Assembly: GCA_000720845.1 (NCBI GenBank)
Contig: JODU01000001.1
Span: 186,001 to 250,000 of the forward strand
Direction of reading: 5' to 3'
DNA: 64,000 nucleotides
Origin: Kitasatospora aureofaciens
GTDB taxonomy: Bacteria; Actinomycetota; Actinomycetes; Streptomycetales; Streptomycetaceae
Within the stretch, counting starts at the first letter, position 1. Each line of letters starts with the position of its first letter. The translations under genes and the position numbers were made by a program. The notes under the pieces were generated by a model that was not told the origin of the DNA, did no database searches, and worked only from the letters and a program-made list of their open reading frames with translations. This document shows positions 32,886 to 41,348 of the stretch, piece by piece.

Positions 32886-34070
32886 TCATACGGTCGGGGC
32901 CGGCTCCGGGGCGGGGGCCGTGACCGGACGGCGCCGGGTCGGGATGCCGAGGGTCGGGTTGGCGACGCCCCAGGCCGCGGACTTGCAGACCAACTCCTTG
33001 TAGACGGCGGCGAGCCGTCCGGTCAGGGCTCCGCGCACGGCACGGTCGTCGGCGGTCACGTACTGGATCAGGCCCTGGCCGCGGCCCAGGGAGATGCACT
33101 GGTTGAAGTAGCGCGGTGTCACCGTCGGCAGCTTCCCGCCGGTCAGCCGGGCGGCGATGGCGTCGGCGGCCTGCCAGGCGGTGGGGACGCCCGACGCGCA
33201 GGACATCCGCAGCGGCTTCCCGCCGGGGCCCGCCGCCAGCGCAGCGTCGCCGACGGCGTACACGTCCGGGTGGGACACCGAGCGCATGGTCGCGTCGACC
33301 ACGATGCGGCCCGTGTCGGTGACGTCCAGCGTGGTGGCCTTCGCCAGGGGGTGCACGGCGAATCCGGTGGTCCACACCGTGACGTCGGCCGGTACGGCCG
33401 TGCCGTCGGCGGTGACGACGTGGTCCGCGGCCACGGCCGTGACGGCGGCGTTCTCGTACGCCGTGACGCCGAGGGCGGCGAAGACCTTCCGCAGGTGGCG
33501 GCGGCCCTTGGGGGAGAGCCAGTCGCCGAGGCCGCCGCTCGCCGTGAGCGACACCTCCAGGTCCGGGCGCGCCTCGGCGATCTCGGACGCGGCCTCCAGG
33601 CCGGTCAGCCCGCCGCCGACCACGACCACGGACCGCCCGGCCGCCAGCCCCGCAAGGCGTTCGCGCAGCCGCAGCGCTCCCGGACGGCCGGCGATCTCGT
33701 GGGCGTGCTCGGCGGCACCGGGGACGTCCTGCGGGTTCCAGGCACTGCCGAGGGCGTAGACGAGGGTGTCGTAGGCCAGTTCACCGGCGCCCTCCTGGTC
33801 GGTGACGGAGACGGTCTTCCGGTCGGCGTCCACGCCGGTGACCCGCGCGATCCGCACGTCGACCCCGGTGTTCGCGAACATCTCGTCGAGCGGCCGGGCC
33901 CTGAGTTCCTGGCCCACGGCGAGCTGGTGCATCCGGACCCGTTCGACGAAGTGGGGCTCGGCGTTGACCAGGGTGATGGCCGCGTCCTCGCGGCGCAGTC
34001 GCCTGGCAAGACGACCGGCGGCGACGGCTCCGGCGTATCCGGCGCCCAGAACGACGATGCGGTGCTGCAT
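32886..34070 (-). CDS. FAD-dependent NAD(P)H oxidoreductase (NDH-2-like)
   Basis: A 394-aa two-dinucleotide-binding-domain flavoprotein. The FAD motif is VVLGAGYAGAVAAGRL near residue 5, the NAD(P) motif is VVVVGGGLTGLEAASEIAE near 160, and VYAVGDAALA near 290 is the second FAD motif. It resembles type II NADH dehydrogenases but lacks their C-terminal membrane helix. GGGAGC precedes the ATG. An ECF41 sigma gene lies immediately upstream on the same strand. ECF41 factors usually control an adjacent oxidoreductase-type COE gene, so this is the probable target. Confidence 0.87.
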   Translation of the reverse strand: MQHRIVVLGAGYAGAVAAGRLARRLRREDAAITLVNAEPHFVERVRMHQLAVGQELRARPLDEMFANTGVDVRIARVTGVDADRKTVSVTDQEGAGELAYDTLVYALGSAWNPQDVPGAAEHAHEIAGRPGALRLRERLAGLAAGRSVVVVGGGLTGLEAASEIAEARPDLEVSLTASGGLGDWLSPKGRRHLRKVFAALGVTAYENAAVTAVAADHVVTADGTAVPADVTVWTTGFAVHPLAKATTLDVTDTGRIVVDATMRSVSHPDVYAVGDAALAAGPGGKPLRMSCASGVPTAWQAADAIAARLTGGKLPTVTPRYFNQCISLGRGQGLIQYVTADDRAVRGALTGRLAAVYKELVCKSAAWGVANPTLGIPTRRRPVTAPAPEPAPTV

Positions 34071-34147
34071 GGCGTGCTCCCTTGTCTCCGGCCGCTGAGG
34101 GCTCTCTCCAGCGGGACTCGCCCCTTGAACCGGGCAGGGCGCCGATT

Positions 34148-34154
34148 CCTGACA
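34148..34154 (-). promoter_or_regulatory. Possible ECF41 -35 element (TGTCAGG)
   Basis: TGTCAGG on the minus strand lies 78 nt upstream of the oxidoreductase start and matches the ECF41 -35 consensus TGTCACA at 5 of 7. The expected CGTC at -10 is only partly matched. Weak evidence. Confidence 0.25.
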
Positions 34155-34185
34155 GGGGCGGGGAGTGACGTGCGCCACAGTCCGG

Positions 34186-35130
34186 TCAGAAGGCCTGGAG
34201 CAGGGGTTCCCCGTGATCGGTGGCCGTCCACCGGCGGGTGGCGCGTTCGAGCTTGTCGGGGTTGACCTGGTTGCGGAAGCCCGCGAGCCCCTCGGGCGTG
34301 ACCTCCAGGCACATGATCCCGATGACCCGGCCGTGCACGACGGCCACGACGGCGGGGTCGCCGTTGGCGGTGGTGGCGTAGATCTCGGCGGGACCGCCGG
34401 TCAGCGCGCGCTTGGCCTTGCCGGGCTTGAACAGGCCGCGCAGGAAGGTCGCCACGGCGCGGGCGCCCTCGAACGCCTTGGCGCGGGCCGGGACCTTTCC
34501 GCCGCCGTCGCCGATCGACACGGCGTCCTGGGTGAGCAGCCGGACCAGCGGTTCGGTCCGGCCGCTGGTGGCCGCCGCGAGGAACTCGTCGATGATCCGC
34601 CGGGCCGCGGCCTCGTCGACCTCCGTACGGGCCCGGCCCTGTGCGACGTGCTTCCTGGCGCGATGCAGGATCTGCTGGCTGGCGTCCTCCGTGATGTCGA
34701 GGATCTCGGCGATCTCCCGGTGGGCGTACGCGAACGCCTCCCGCAGGACGTACACCGCGCGCTCGCTCGGTGACAGCCGCTCCAGCAGGGCGAGGACCGC
34801 GAAGGAGACCGACTCGCGCTGCTCGGCGGTCTCCGCCGGGCCGAGCATCGGGTCGCCGGCCAGCAGCGGCTCGGGCAGCCACTGGCCCACGTAGGTCTCC
34901 CGCCGGGCGCGGGCGGAGGTGAGCTGGTTGAGGCACAGGTTGGTGAGGACCTTGGTCAGCCAGGCCTCCGGGACCTCGACGCGCTCGACGTCGGCCGCCT
35001 GCCAGCGCAGGAACGTCTCCTGCACGGCGTCCTCCGCCTCGCTCGCGGAGCCGAGGAGGCGGTAGGCGATGGCCTCCAGACGGGGCCTGGAGGCCTCGAA
35101 CCGTTCCACGTCGCCGACGGTCAGGGCCAT
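34186..35130 (-). CDS. ECF41-family RNA polymerase sigma factor (SigJ-like)
   Basis: A 314-aa extracytoplasmic-function sigma factor without a separate anti-sigma. Region 2 lies at about 12-80 (LEAIAYRLLGSASEAEDAVQ) and region 4 at about 115-165 (LSPSERAVYVLREAFAYAHR). The SnoaL-like C-terminal extension carries both ECF41 signature motifs, DGGGK (208-212) and NPDKL near the C-terminus, which keep activity in check. ATG at 35130. The downstream FAD oxidoreductase is the likely target. The signal sensed is not known. Confidence 0.92.
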   Translation of the reverse strand: MALTVGDVERFEASRPRLEAIAYRLLGSASEAEDAVQETFLRWQAADVERVEVPEAWLTKVLTNLCLNQLTSARARRETYVGQWLPEPLLAGDPMLGPAETAEQRESVSFAVLALLERLSPSERAVYVLREAFAYAHREIAEILDITEDASQQILHRARKHVAQGRARTEVDEAAARRIIDEFLAAATSGRTEPLVRLLTQDAVSIGDGGGKVPARAKAFEGARAVATFLRGLFKPGKAKRALTGGPAEIYATTANGDPAVVAVVHGRVIGIMCLEVTPEGLAGFRNQVNPDKLERATRRWTATDHGEPLLQAF

Positions 35131-35152
35131 GGCCCGGATTCTAGACCGCGCC

Positions 35153-35830
35153 TCAACGCCCGGCCTCCGGGGCCACCAGCTCCTTGAGCGCGATGTTCAG
35201 GGCGAGCACGTTGACCCGGGGTTCGCCGATGAAGCCGAGGGTGCGGGAGGTGGTGTGCTCGTCGACGAGCTTGCGGACCCGGTCTACGGGCAGGCCGTTG
35301 CGCTCGGCGACCCGGTGCACCTGGAGGCCGGCGTACCGCGGGGAGATGTCCGGGTCGAGGCCCGACCCGGAGGAGGTGACGGCGTCCGCGGGCACGTCCT
35401 CGGGCCGCACGGGGTGGCCGGGCACGGAGTTGTCCTTCACCACGGCGGCCTTGGCGTCCTTCACCCACTCGACGAGTTCCGGGTTGTCGGCGGAGCGGTT
35501 GGTGGCCCCGGACAGGATGAGGTCGTACTGGGTGTTGACGCTGTTGGTGCCGAGGCCGTTGGCGGGGCGGCCCTGGAACCACCTCAGGTCCGGCTCCGGG
35601 GTCTCCTGGCCGTCCTTCAGGGGGAGGTTGTACTGCTGGCCGATGAGGGTGGAGCCGACGACCTTGCCGTCGGCCCTGGTCTCGGAGCCGTTGGCCCTGC
35701 CGGGGAACAGCCCCTGGGCGACGCCGGTGACGACGAGCGGGTAGACGATGCCGGTGACCACGGTCAGGACGAGCAGGGCGCGCAGGCCCGCCGCGAGCAG
35801 CCGGGCGCCGTTGGTCAGGGAAGTGTTCAT
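35153..35830 (-). CDS. kdpC: K+-transporting ATPase subunit C
   Basis: KdpC stabilises the KdpFABC high-affinity potassium pump at the membrane. The 225-aa protein has one N-terminal membrane helix (about residues 10-33, LLAAGLRALLVLTVVTGIVY) and the conserved extracellular part: GSTLIGQQYN-type VGSTLIGQQYNLP, the FQGRP motif, NPELVEWV and SGSGLDPDISPRYA. It starts 5 nt after the kdpB stop and is last in the operon. Confidence 0.96.
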   Translation of the reverse strand: MNTSLTNGARLLAAGLRALLVLTVVTGIVYPLVVTGVAQGLFPGRANGSETRADGKVVGSTLIGQQYNLPLKDGQETPEPDLRWFQGRPANGLGTNSVNTQYDLILSGATNRSADNPELVEWVKDAKAAVVKDNSVPGHPVRPEDVPADAVTSSGSGLDPDISPRYAGLQVHRVAERNGLPVDRVRKLVDEHTTSRTLGFIGEPRVNVLALNIALKELVAPEAGR

Positions 35831-35835
35831 GTCGG

Positions 35836-37968
35836 TCAGCCGATCCCGGGGACGAGCGAGACGATCAGGTCGATGAGCTTGATGCCGATGAACGGGGCGA
35901 TCAGGCCGCCCAGCCCGTAGACGGCGAGGTTGCGGCGCAGCAGCCGGTCGGCGCTCATGGGCCGGTAGCGCACGCCCTTCAGGGCGAGCGGGACCAGCAC
36001 CACGATGATCAGCGCGTTGAAGATCACCGCGGACAGGATCGCGGAGGACGGGGAGGACAGGCCCATGATGTTGAGCTTGTCCAGGCCCGGGTGGACGGCC
36101 GCGAACAGGGCCGGGATGATCGCGAAGTACTTGGCGACGTCGTTGGCGATGGAGAACGTCGTGAGCGCCCCGCGCGTGATCAGCAACTGCTTGCCGATCT
36201 CGACGATCTCGATGAGCTTGGTCGGGTTGGAGTCGAGGTCGACCATGTTGCCGGCCTCCTTGGCGGCCGACGTGCCGGTGTTCATGGCCACGCCGACGTC
36301 CGCCTGGGCCAGCGCGGGGGCGTCGTTGGTGCCGTCGCCGGTCATCGCGACCAGCTTGCCGCCGGCCTGCTCGCGCTTGATCAGCGCCATCTTGTCCTCG
36401 GGCGTCGCCTCCGCGAGGAAGTCGTCGACGCCCGCCTCGTCGGCGATGGCCTTGGCCGTCAGCGGGTTGTCACCCGTGATCATGACGGTCTTGATGCCCA
36501 TGCGGCGCAGTTCCCCGAACCGCTCGCGCATGCCCTGCTTGACGACGTCCTTGAGGTGGATCACCCCCAGGACGCGGGCGCCCCGTTCGTCCTCGACCGC
36601 GACCAGCAGCGGCGTACCGCCCGCCTCGGAGATGGCGTCGGTCAGCCGTTGCGCGTCCTCGGCGACCTCGCCGCCGCGCTCGCGCACCCACGCGGTCACC
36701 GAACCGGCCGCGCCCTTGCGGATCCGCCGGCCGTCCACGTCCACGCCGGACATGCGGGTCTGCGCGGTGAACGGTAGCCATACGGCGCCGGCCAGTTCGC
36801 CCTGGTGGCGGTGGCGCAGCCCGTACTCCTCCTTGGCCAGGACGACGACCGAGCGGCCCTCCGGTGTCTCGTCGGCGAGCGAGGAGAGCTGGGCGGCGTC
36901 GGCGACCTCGGCCGCGGTGGTGCCGCGCACCGGCACGAACCCGGCCGCCTGCCGGTTGCCGAGCGTGATCGTGCCGGTCTTGTCCAGCAGCAGCGTGGAG
37001 ACGTCGCCGGCGGCCTCGACGGCGCGTCCCGACATGGCCAGCACGTTGCGCTGGACCAGGCGGTCCATGCCCGCGATGCCGATCGCGGAGAGGAGGGCGC
37101 CGATCGTGGTCGGGATGAGGCAGACCAGCAGCGCCACCAGCACGACCATCGTGAGTTCGGTGCCGGCGTAATCGGCGAACGGCGGGAGGGTGGCGCAGGC
37201 CAGCAGGAAGACGACGGTCAGCGAGGCCAGCAGGATGTTCAGCGCGATCTCGTTGGGCGTCTTCTGCCGGGCCGCTCCCTCGACCAGGCTGATCATCCGG
37301 TCGATGAAGGTCTCGCCGGGCTTCGTCGTGATCTTGATGACGACGCGGTCGGAGAGCACCTTCGTCCCGCCGGTGACGGCGGACCGGTCGCCGCCGGACT
37401 CGCGGATGACGGGCGCCGACTCCCCGGTGATCGCCGACTCGTCGACCGAGGCGACGCCCTCGACGACGTCGCCGTCGCCGGGGACGATGTCGCCGGCCTC
37501 GCAGACCACCAGGTCACCGACGCTCAGCCCGGTGCCGGGCACCCGCTCCTCGCGCCCGCCGACGAGACGGCGGGCGACGGTGTCGGTCTTGGCCTTGCGC
37601 AGGGTGTCGGCCTGGGCCTTGCCGCGGCCCTCGGCGACCGCCTCCGCCAGGTTGGCGAAGAGCACGGTGAGCCAGAGCCAGGCGCTGATGGTCCAGCCGA
37701 ACCAGTCGCCGGGGTCCTTGACGGAGAAGGCGGTGGTCAGGACGGAGCCGACGAGGACGACGAACATGACGGGCGACTTCACCATCACCCGCGGGTCGAG
37801 CTTGCGGAAGGCGTCGGGCACTGACTTGACCAGTTGCTTCGGGTCGAAGAGGCCCGCGCCGACGCGGCCCTCCTCCCCCTGGTGCCCGGCGGGTGCGTCG
37901 CCGTGCGACGCCCGGTTCGGGGTGGCTGTGGACATGGAGTCCTCGTGCTTCTGCGTGTCGGTGGTCAT
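35836..37968 (-). CDS. kdpB: K+-transporting P-type ATPase subunit B
   Basis: The catalytic P-type ATPase of the Kdp pump. The 710-aa protein has the aspartyl-phosphate motif LLDKTGTITLG, TGES in the actuator domain (ITGESAPVI), MITGDNPLTA and VAMTGDGTNDAPAL in the P/N domains, and six to seven membrane helices. The N-terminus is extended by about 40 polar residues. ATG 37968 overlaps the kdpA stop (ATGA). Operon order is kdpF, kdpA, kdpB, kdpC; no kdpDE genes are present in the window. Confidence 0.97.
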   Translation of the reverse strand: MTTDTQKHEDSMSTATPNRASHGDAPAGHQGEEGRVGAGLFDPKQLVKSVPDAFRKLDPRVMVKSPVMFVVLVGSVLTTAFSVKDPGDWFGWTISAWLWLTVLFANLAEAVAEGRGKAQADTLRKAKTDTVARRLVGGREERVPGTGLSVGDLVVCEAGDIVPGDGDVVEGVASVDESAITGESAPVIRESGGDRSAVTGGTKVLSDRVVIKITTKPGETFIDRMISLVEGAARQKTPNEIALNILLASLTVVFLLACATLPPFADYAGTELTMVVLVALLVCLIPTTIGALLSAIGIAGMDRLVQRNVLAMSGRAVEAAGDVSTLLLDKTGTITLGNRQAAGFVPVRGTTAAEVADAAQLSSLADETPEGRSVVVLAKEEYGLRHRHQGELAGAVWLPFTAQTRMSGVDVDGRRIRKGAAGSVTAWVRERGGEVAEDAQRLTDAISEAGGTPLLVAVEDERGARVLGVIHLKDVVKQGMRERFGELRRMGIKTVMITGDNPLTAKAIADEAGVDDFLAEATPEDKMALIKREQAGGKLVAMTGDGTNDAPALAQADVGVAMNTGTSAAKEAGNMVDLDSNPTKLIEIVEIGKQLLITRGALTTFSIANDVAKYFAIIPALFAAVHPGLDKLNIMGLSSPSSAILSAVIFNALIIVVLVPLALKGVRYRPMSADRLLRRNLAVYGLGGLIAPFIGIKLIDLIVSLVPGIG

Positions 37969-39626
37969 GCCAGCCCCTCGGCGAGCGGGCCCAGGGCGAG
38001 GGCCGGGAAGTAGGTCAGACCGGTGATGATCAGGACGGCGCCCACCAGCAGCCCGGTGAACAGGGGCTTCTCGGTGCGCAAGGTGCCCGCGGTGGCCGGG
38101 ACGGGCTTCTGCCCGGCGAGCGAGCCCGCCAGCGCCAGGACGAACACCATGGGCAGGAAACGGCCGAGCAGCATGGCCAGGCCCAGGGTGGTGTTGAACC
38201 ACTGGGTGTCGGCGTTCAGGCCCGCGAAGGCGGAGCCGTTGTTGTTGGCGGCCGAGGTGTAGGCGTACAGGATCTCGGAGAAGCCGTGCGCCCCGCTGTT
38301 GGTCATCGAGTCGCCGGGGGTGGGCAGGGCCGTCGCCGCGGCGGTGAAGGTCAGGACCAGCGCCGGGGTGATCAGGATGTAGCAGGCCGCGAACTTGATC
38401 TCACGGCTGCCGATCTTCTTGCCGAGGTACTCCGGCGTGCGCCCGACCATGAGCCCCGCGATGAACACCGCGATGACCGCCATGACCAGCATGCCGTAGA
38501 GCCCGGAGCCCACACCGCCCGGCGCGATCTCGCCGAGCATCATGCCGAGCATCGTGATGCCGCCGCCGAGACCGGTGAAGGAGGAGTGGAAGGAGTCCAC
38601 GGCGCCGGTCGAGGTGAGGGTGGTCGACACCGCGAAGATCGACGAGCCGCCGATGCCGAAGCGGACCTCCTTGCCCTCCATGGCGCCCCCGGCCGCCTGC
38701 AGTGCCGGGCCGTGGTGAGCGAACTCGGTCCACATCATCAGTGCGACGAATCCGACCCAGATGGTGGCCATCGTGCCGAGGATCGCGTAGCCCTGGCGCA
38801 CCGAGCCGACCATGACGCCGAAGGTCCGGGTCAGGGCGACCGGGATCACCAGGATCAGGAAGATCTCGAACAGGTTGGTGAACGGCGTCGGGTTCTCGAA
38901 GGGATGGGCCGAGTTGGCGTTGAAGTAGCCGCCGCCGTTGGTGCCCAGCTCCTTGATGACCTCCTGGGAGGCGACCGCGCCGCCGTTCCACTGCTGCGGG
39001 CCGCCCGTGAACTGGCCGACCTCGTGGATGCCGGAGAAGTTCTGGATGACCCCGCAGGCCACCAGGATCACCGCGCCGACGACGGCGAGGGGCACCAGGA
39101 CGCGGACGACACCGCGGACCAGGTCGGCCCAGAAGTTGCCCAGGTCACCGGTGCGGGACCGGGCGAAGCCGCGGACCAGGGCGACGGCCACGGCGATGCC
39201 GACGGCCGCCGAGACGAAGTTCTGCACGGCAAGACCGGCGGTCTGCACGACGTGGCCCATGGCCTGCTCGCCGTAGTACGACTGCCAGTTGGTGTTGGCC
39301 ACGAAGGACGCGGCGGTGTTGAACGCCTGGTCCGGATCGATGGAGGCGAAGCCGAGCGAGCCGGGCAGGACGCCCTGGAGCCGCTGGAGCAGGTAGAGGA
39401 AGAGGACTCCGGCGAGGGAGAAGGCGAGGACGCCGCGCAGGTACGCGGGCCAGCGCATCTCCGTGTCCGGGTCGGCGCCGATGCCCTTGTAGATCCACTT
39501 CTCGACCCGCAGGTGCGTGGACGAGGAGTAGACCTTGGCCAGGTGGTTGCCGAGGGGGACGTAGGCGAGCGCCAGCGCGGCCACGAGCGCGAGCAGCTGG
39601 AGCACGCCGGCGAGGACGGGGCTCAT
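37965..39626 (-). CDS. kdpA: K+-transporting ATPase subunit A
   Basis: The potassium channel-like subunit of KdpFABC. The 553-aa protein has ten membrane helices and the four selectivity-filter loops of the SKT superfamily, for example TNWQSYYGEQAMG, TNGGGYFNANSAHPFENPTP (residues around 230) and TSTGAVDSFHSSF. Length matches the usual 557. It begins 7 nt after kdpF and overlaps kdpB by 4 nt. Confidence 0.97.
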   Translation of the reverse strand: MSPVLAGVLQLLALVAALALAYVPLGNHLAKVYSSSTHLRVEKWIYKGIGADPDTEMRWPAYLRGVLAFSLAGVLFLYLLQRLQGVLPGSLGFASIDPDQAFNTAASFVANTNWQSYYGEQAMGHVVQTAGLAVQNFVSAAVGIAVAVALVRGFARSRTGDLGNFWADLVRGVVRVLVPLAVVGAVILVACGVIQNFSGIHEVGQFTGGPQQWNGGAVASQEVIKELGTNGGGYFNANSAHPFENPTPFTNLFEIFLILVIPVALTRTFGVMVGSVRQGYAILGTMATIWVGFVALMMWTEFAHHGPALQAAGGAMEGKEVRFGIGGSSIFAVSTTLTSTGAVDSFHSSFTGLGGGITMLGMMLGEIAPGGVGSGLYGMLVMAVIAVFIAGLMVGRTPEYLGKKIGSREIKFAACYILITPALVLTFTAAATALPTPGDSMTNSGAHGFSEILYAYTSAANNNGSAFAGLNADTQWFNTTLGLAMLLGRFLPMVFVLALAGSLAGQKPVPATAGTLRTEKPLFTGLLVGAVLIITGLTYFPALALGPLAEGLA

Positions 39627-39633
39627 GCGGTGC

Positions 39634-39723
39634 TCAGAACCTCTCCGGGTGGATCAGGGCGAGGACGAGATAACCGAGCAGGGCGACGGCCACGATCAGG
39701 CCGACGATGTTCTCCGCGGTCAC
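39634..39723 (-). CDS. kdpF: K+-transporting ATPase subunit F (29 aa)
   Basis: A 29-aa single-helix peptide (GLIVAVALLGYLVLALIHPE) that matches KdpF, a lipid-like stabilising subunit of the KdpA/KdpB complex; the LxxALxxPExF ending is diagnostic. It starts at GTG 39723, whose GTGA overlaps the stop of the 27-aa gene upstream. Confidence 0.93.
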   Translation of the reverse strand: MTAENIVGLIVAVALLGYLVLALIHPERF

Positions 39724-39803
39724 AGCTTCGTCACCCCCTTGGCGACCAGGGCGACGAGCGCGAACACCGCGATCGTGGTGACGACGAAGGCCACGTCGGC
39801 CAT
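39720..39803 (-). CDS. 27-aa single-helix miniprotein at the head of kdp
   Basis: A 27-aa frame with one hydrophobic helix (FVVTTIAVFALVALVAKGV) and a basic end. AGGAG lies 6 nt before its ATG, and its stop overlaps the kdpF start in GTGA, so the ribosome site and coupling are good evidence that it is translated. It resembles KdpF in design but lacks the PExF ending. It may be a second regulatory peptide of the pump or serve only to couple kdpF translation. I know of no name for it. Confidence 0.7.
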   Translation of the reverse strand: MADVAFVVTTIAVFALVALVAKGVTKL

Positions 39804-39812
39804 CGCGAGCTC

Positions 39813-40370
39813 CTAGTGAGGTGCGGAAGAGAAGCTGACAAGGAGATGAGAGCCCCCTTCCGACCGGTTCCGGCCACCGTTGACGGCTTCCATACGGCGG
39901 CGTGAACGCCCTTGACACCTCTCTGACGACGGGGCCGACGGGACGCCCCCGGACCGCGCGAAGACGACGAGGCGCAGGATCACGAAGCGCGCGACACCGG
40001 TGAGTGCGGAGGCGGACAGATAGACGGCCTGTTCGAGCACCGCACCGGGCGTCGCCACCACCTGGTGCAGGGCGAGCATCGCCGCGGACGTCACCGCGTA
40101 CGCGGCCCCCGCCGACCCGGCCGACTGGGCGTGCTGGTGCCAGGTCGTACGCCCGCCCGCGCCGAAGGTGAAGCGGGCGTGCAGCTCGGTGCCGAGGAGG
40201 GTGGACGCCGCGGTGACCAGGGCGTTGGCCAGGGCCCAGGGAATCCAGGAGGCGAGGCCGGCCACCGCGAAGCTGGAGGCGAGGCCCAGCCCGCCCCCGC
40301 AGAGCACGAAGCGGGCGAAGGCCGCGAGGGCGCCGGGCGTGGCCCGTCGGCTGCTCTGCGCTGTGTCCAT
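39813..40370 (-). CDS. GtrA-family four-helix membrane protein
   Basis: A 185-aa GtrA-like protein; the family flips or assists polyprenyl-linked sugars at the membrane. Four helices are visible at about 15-37, 40-60, 80-102 and 108-132, with ELHARFTFGAGGR between helices 2 and 3 and RFVILRLVVFAR at the end, both typical of the family. A polar C-terminal tail of about 45 residues is unusual. GGAGGGGG precedes the ATG. It ends 9 nt before the kdp miniprotein, so it is probably the first gene of the kdp transcript. Confidence 0.82.
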   Translation of the reverse strand: MDTAQSSRRATPGALAAFARFVLCGGGLGLASSFAVAGLASWIPWALANALVTAASTLLGTELHARFTFGAGGRTTWHQHAQSAGSAGAAYAVTSAAMLALHQVVATPGAVLEQAVYLSASALTGVARFVILRLVVFARSGGVPSAPSSERCQGRSRRRMEAVNGGRNRSEGGSHLLVSFSSAPH

Positions 40371-40393
40371 GATCTGTCGGCCCCCTCCGTCGC

Positions 40394-40433
40394 GCCATCG
40401 ATGGCACCACTATGGCACATCTTTGGCGTCATG
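40394..40433 (-). promoter_or_regulatory. ATGGC-motif cluster upstream of gtrA-kdp
   Basis: GCCATCGATGGC (40394-40405) is a perfect palindrome, followed by ATGGCAC and TTGGCGTCATGG. The strings GATGGCACCAC and GGCGTCAT recur in the operator of the RHH regulator at 43927-43958, suggesting a shared regulator. Confidence 0.45.
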
Positions 40434-40478
40434 GAGAGCCATTTTCGGCACCATCTGCGCCATCGCCCGGGGCAGCAC

Positions 40479-40519
40479 CGAGGGCGGCGCCCCGACGAGA
40501 TGTCGGGGCGCCGCCCTCG
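40479..40519 (-). terminator. Terminator of the ABC exporter operon
   Basis: An 18-bp perfect stem with a 5-nt loop (GAGAT), 41 nt beyond the permease stop. It is the strongest hairpin in the window and isolates the operon from gtrA. Confidence 0.93.
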
Positions 40520-40559
40520 GGTGGAACGGGTCGCGGGTGCCACCCGCGGAGGCGGCCGC

Positions 40560-41348
40560 CTACTTGGCGTCGCGGTCGAAGACCGACTTCGACCAGAAGT
40601 AGCCGAGCGTGCACAGGGCCAGGCACCAGGCGAGGGCGAGCCAGCCGTTGTGGCCGATCTCCGTGCCGAGGAGCAGGCCGCGCAGGGTCTCGATGGCGGG
40701 GGTGAACGGCTGGTACTCGGCGATCGGCTGGAACCAGCCCGGCATGGCGTCGATCGGCACGAAGGTGCTGGAGATCAGCGGGAGGAAGATCAACGGCAGC
40801 GCGTTGTTGCCGGCGGCCTCCGCGTTCGGGCTGATCAGACCCATGCCGACCGCGATCCAGGTGAGCGCGGTGGCGAACAGGGCGACCAGGGCGAAGGCCG
40901 CGAGCCACTCCAGGACGGTGGCGTCGGTGGAGCGGAAGCCGATGGCCGCGGCGACGGCACCGACGAGGACCACGCTGATCACCGACTGGAGCACGCTGCC
41001 GATGACGTGCCCGGTGATCACCGAGCCGCGGTGGATGGGCATGGTGCGGAACCGGGCGACGATGCCCTCGGTCATGTCGGTGGAGACGGAGACGGCGGTG
41101 CCGATCGTGGTGCTGCCGATGGTCATCAGCACCAGCCCCGGCACCAGGTACGCGATGTAGGCGGACCGGTCGGCGCCGCCGCCGATGCCGGCGCTCATCG
41201 TGTCTCCGAAGATGTACACGAAGAGGAGCAGCAGCATGATCGGCGTGAGCAGGAGGTTGAGGGTGAGAGAGGGGTAGCGGCGGGCGTGCAGCAGGTTGCG
41301 GCGCAGCATGGTGGAGGAGTTGCGCGCGGCGAGGGTGAGGCTGCTCAT
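40560..41348 (-). CDS. ABC-2-type permease (DrrB-like)
   Basis: A 262-aa exporter permease with six membrane helices (first at about 30-50, LTLNLLLTPIMLLLLFVYIF). The ABC-2 signature is ISSTFVPIDAMPGWFQPIA followed by EYQPFTPAIETLRGLL, as in daunorubicin-type DrrB proteins. The ATG overlaps the ATPase stop (ATGA). With the ATPase it forms an exporter, probably for a drug or lipid. Confidence 0.9.
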   Translation of the reverse strand: MSSLTLAARNSSTMLRRNLLHARRYPSLTLNLLLTPIMLLLLFVYIFGDTMSAGIGGGADRSAYIAYLVPGLVLMTIGSTTIGTAVSVSTDMTEGIVARFRTMPIHRGSVITGHVIGSVLQSVISVVLVGAVAAAIGFRSTDATVLEWLAAFALVALFATALTWIAVGMGLISPNAEAAGNNALPLIFLPLISSTFVPIDAMPGWFQPIAEYQPFTPAIETLRGLLLGTEIGHNGWLALAWCLALCTLGYFWSKSVFDRDAK

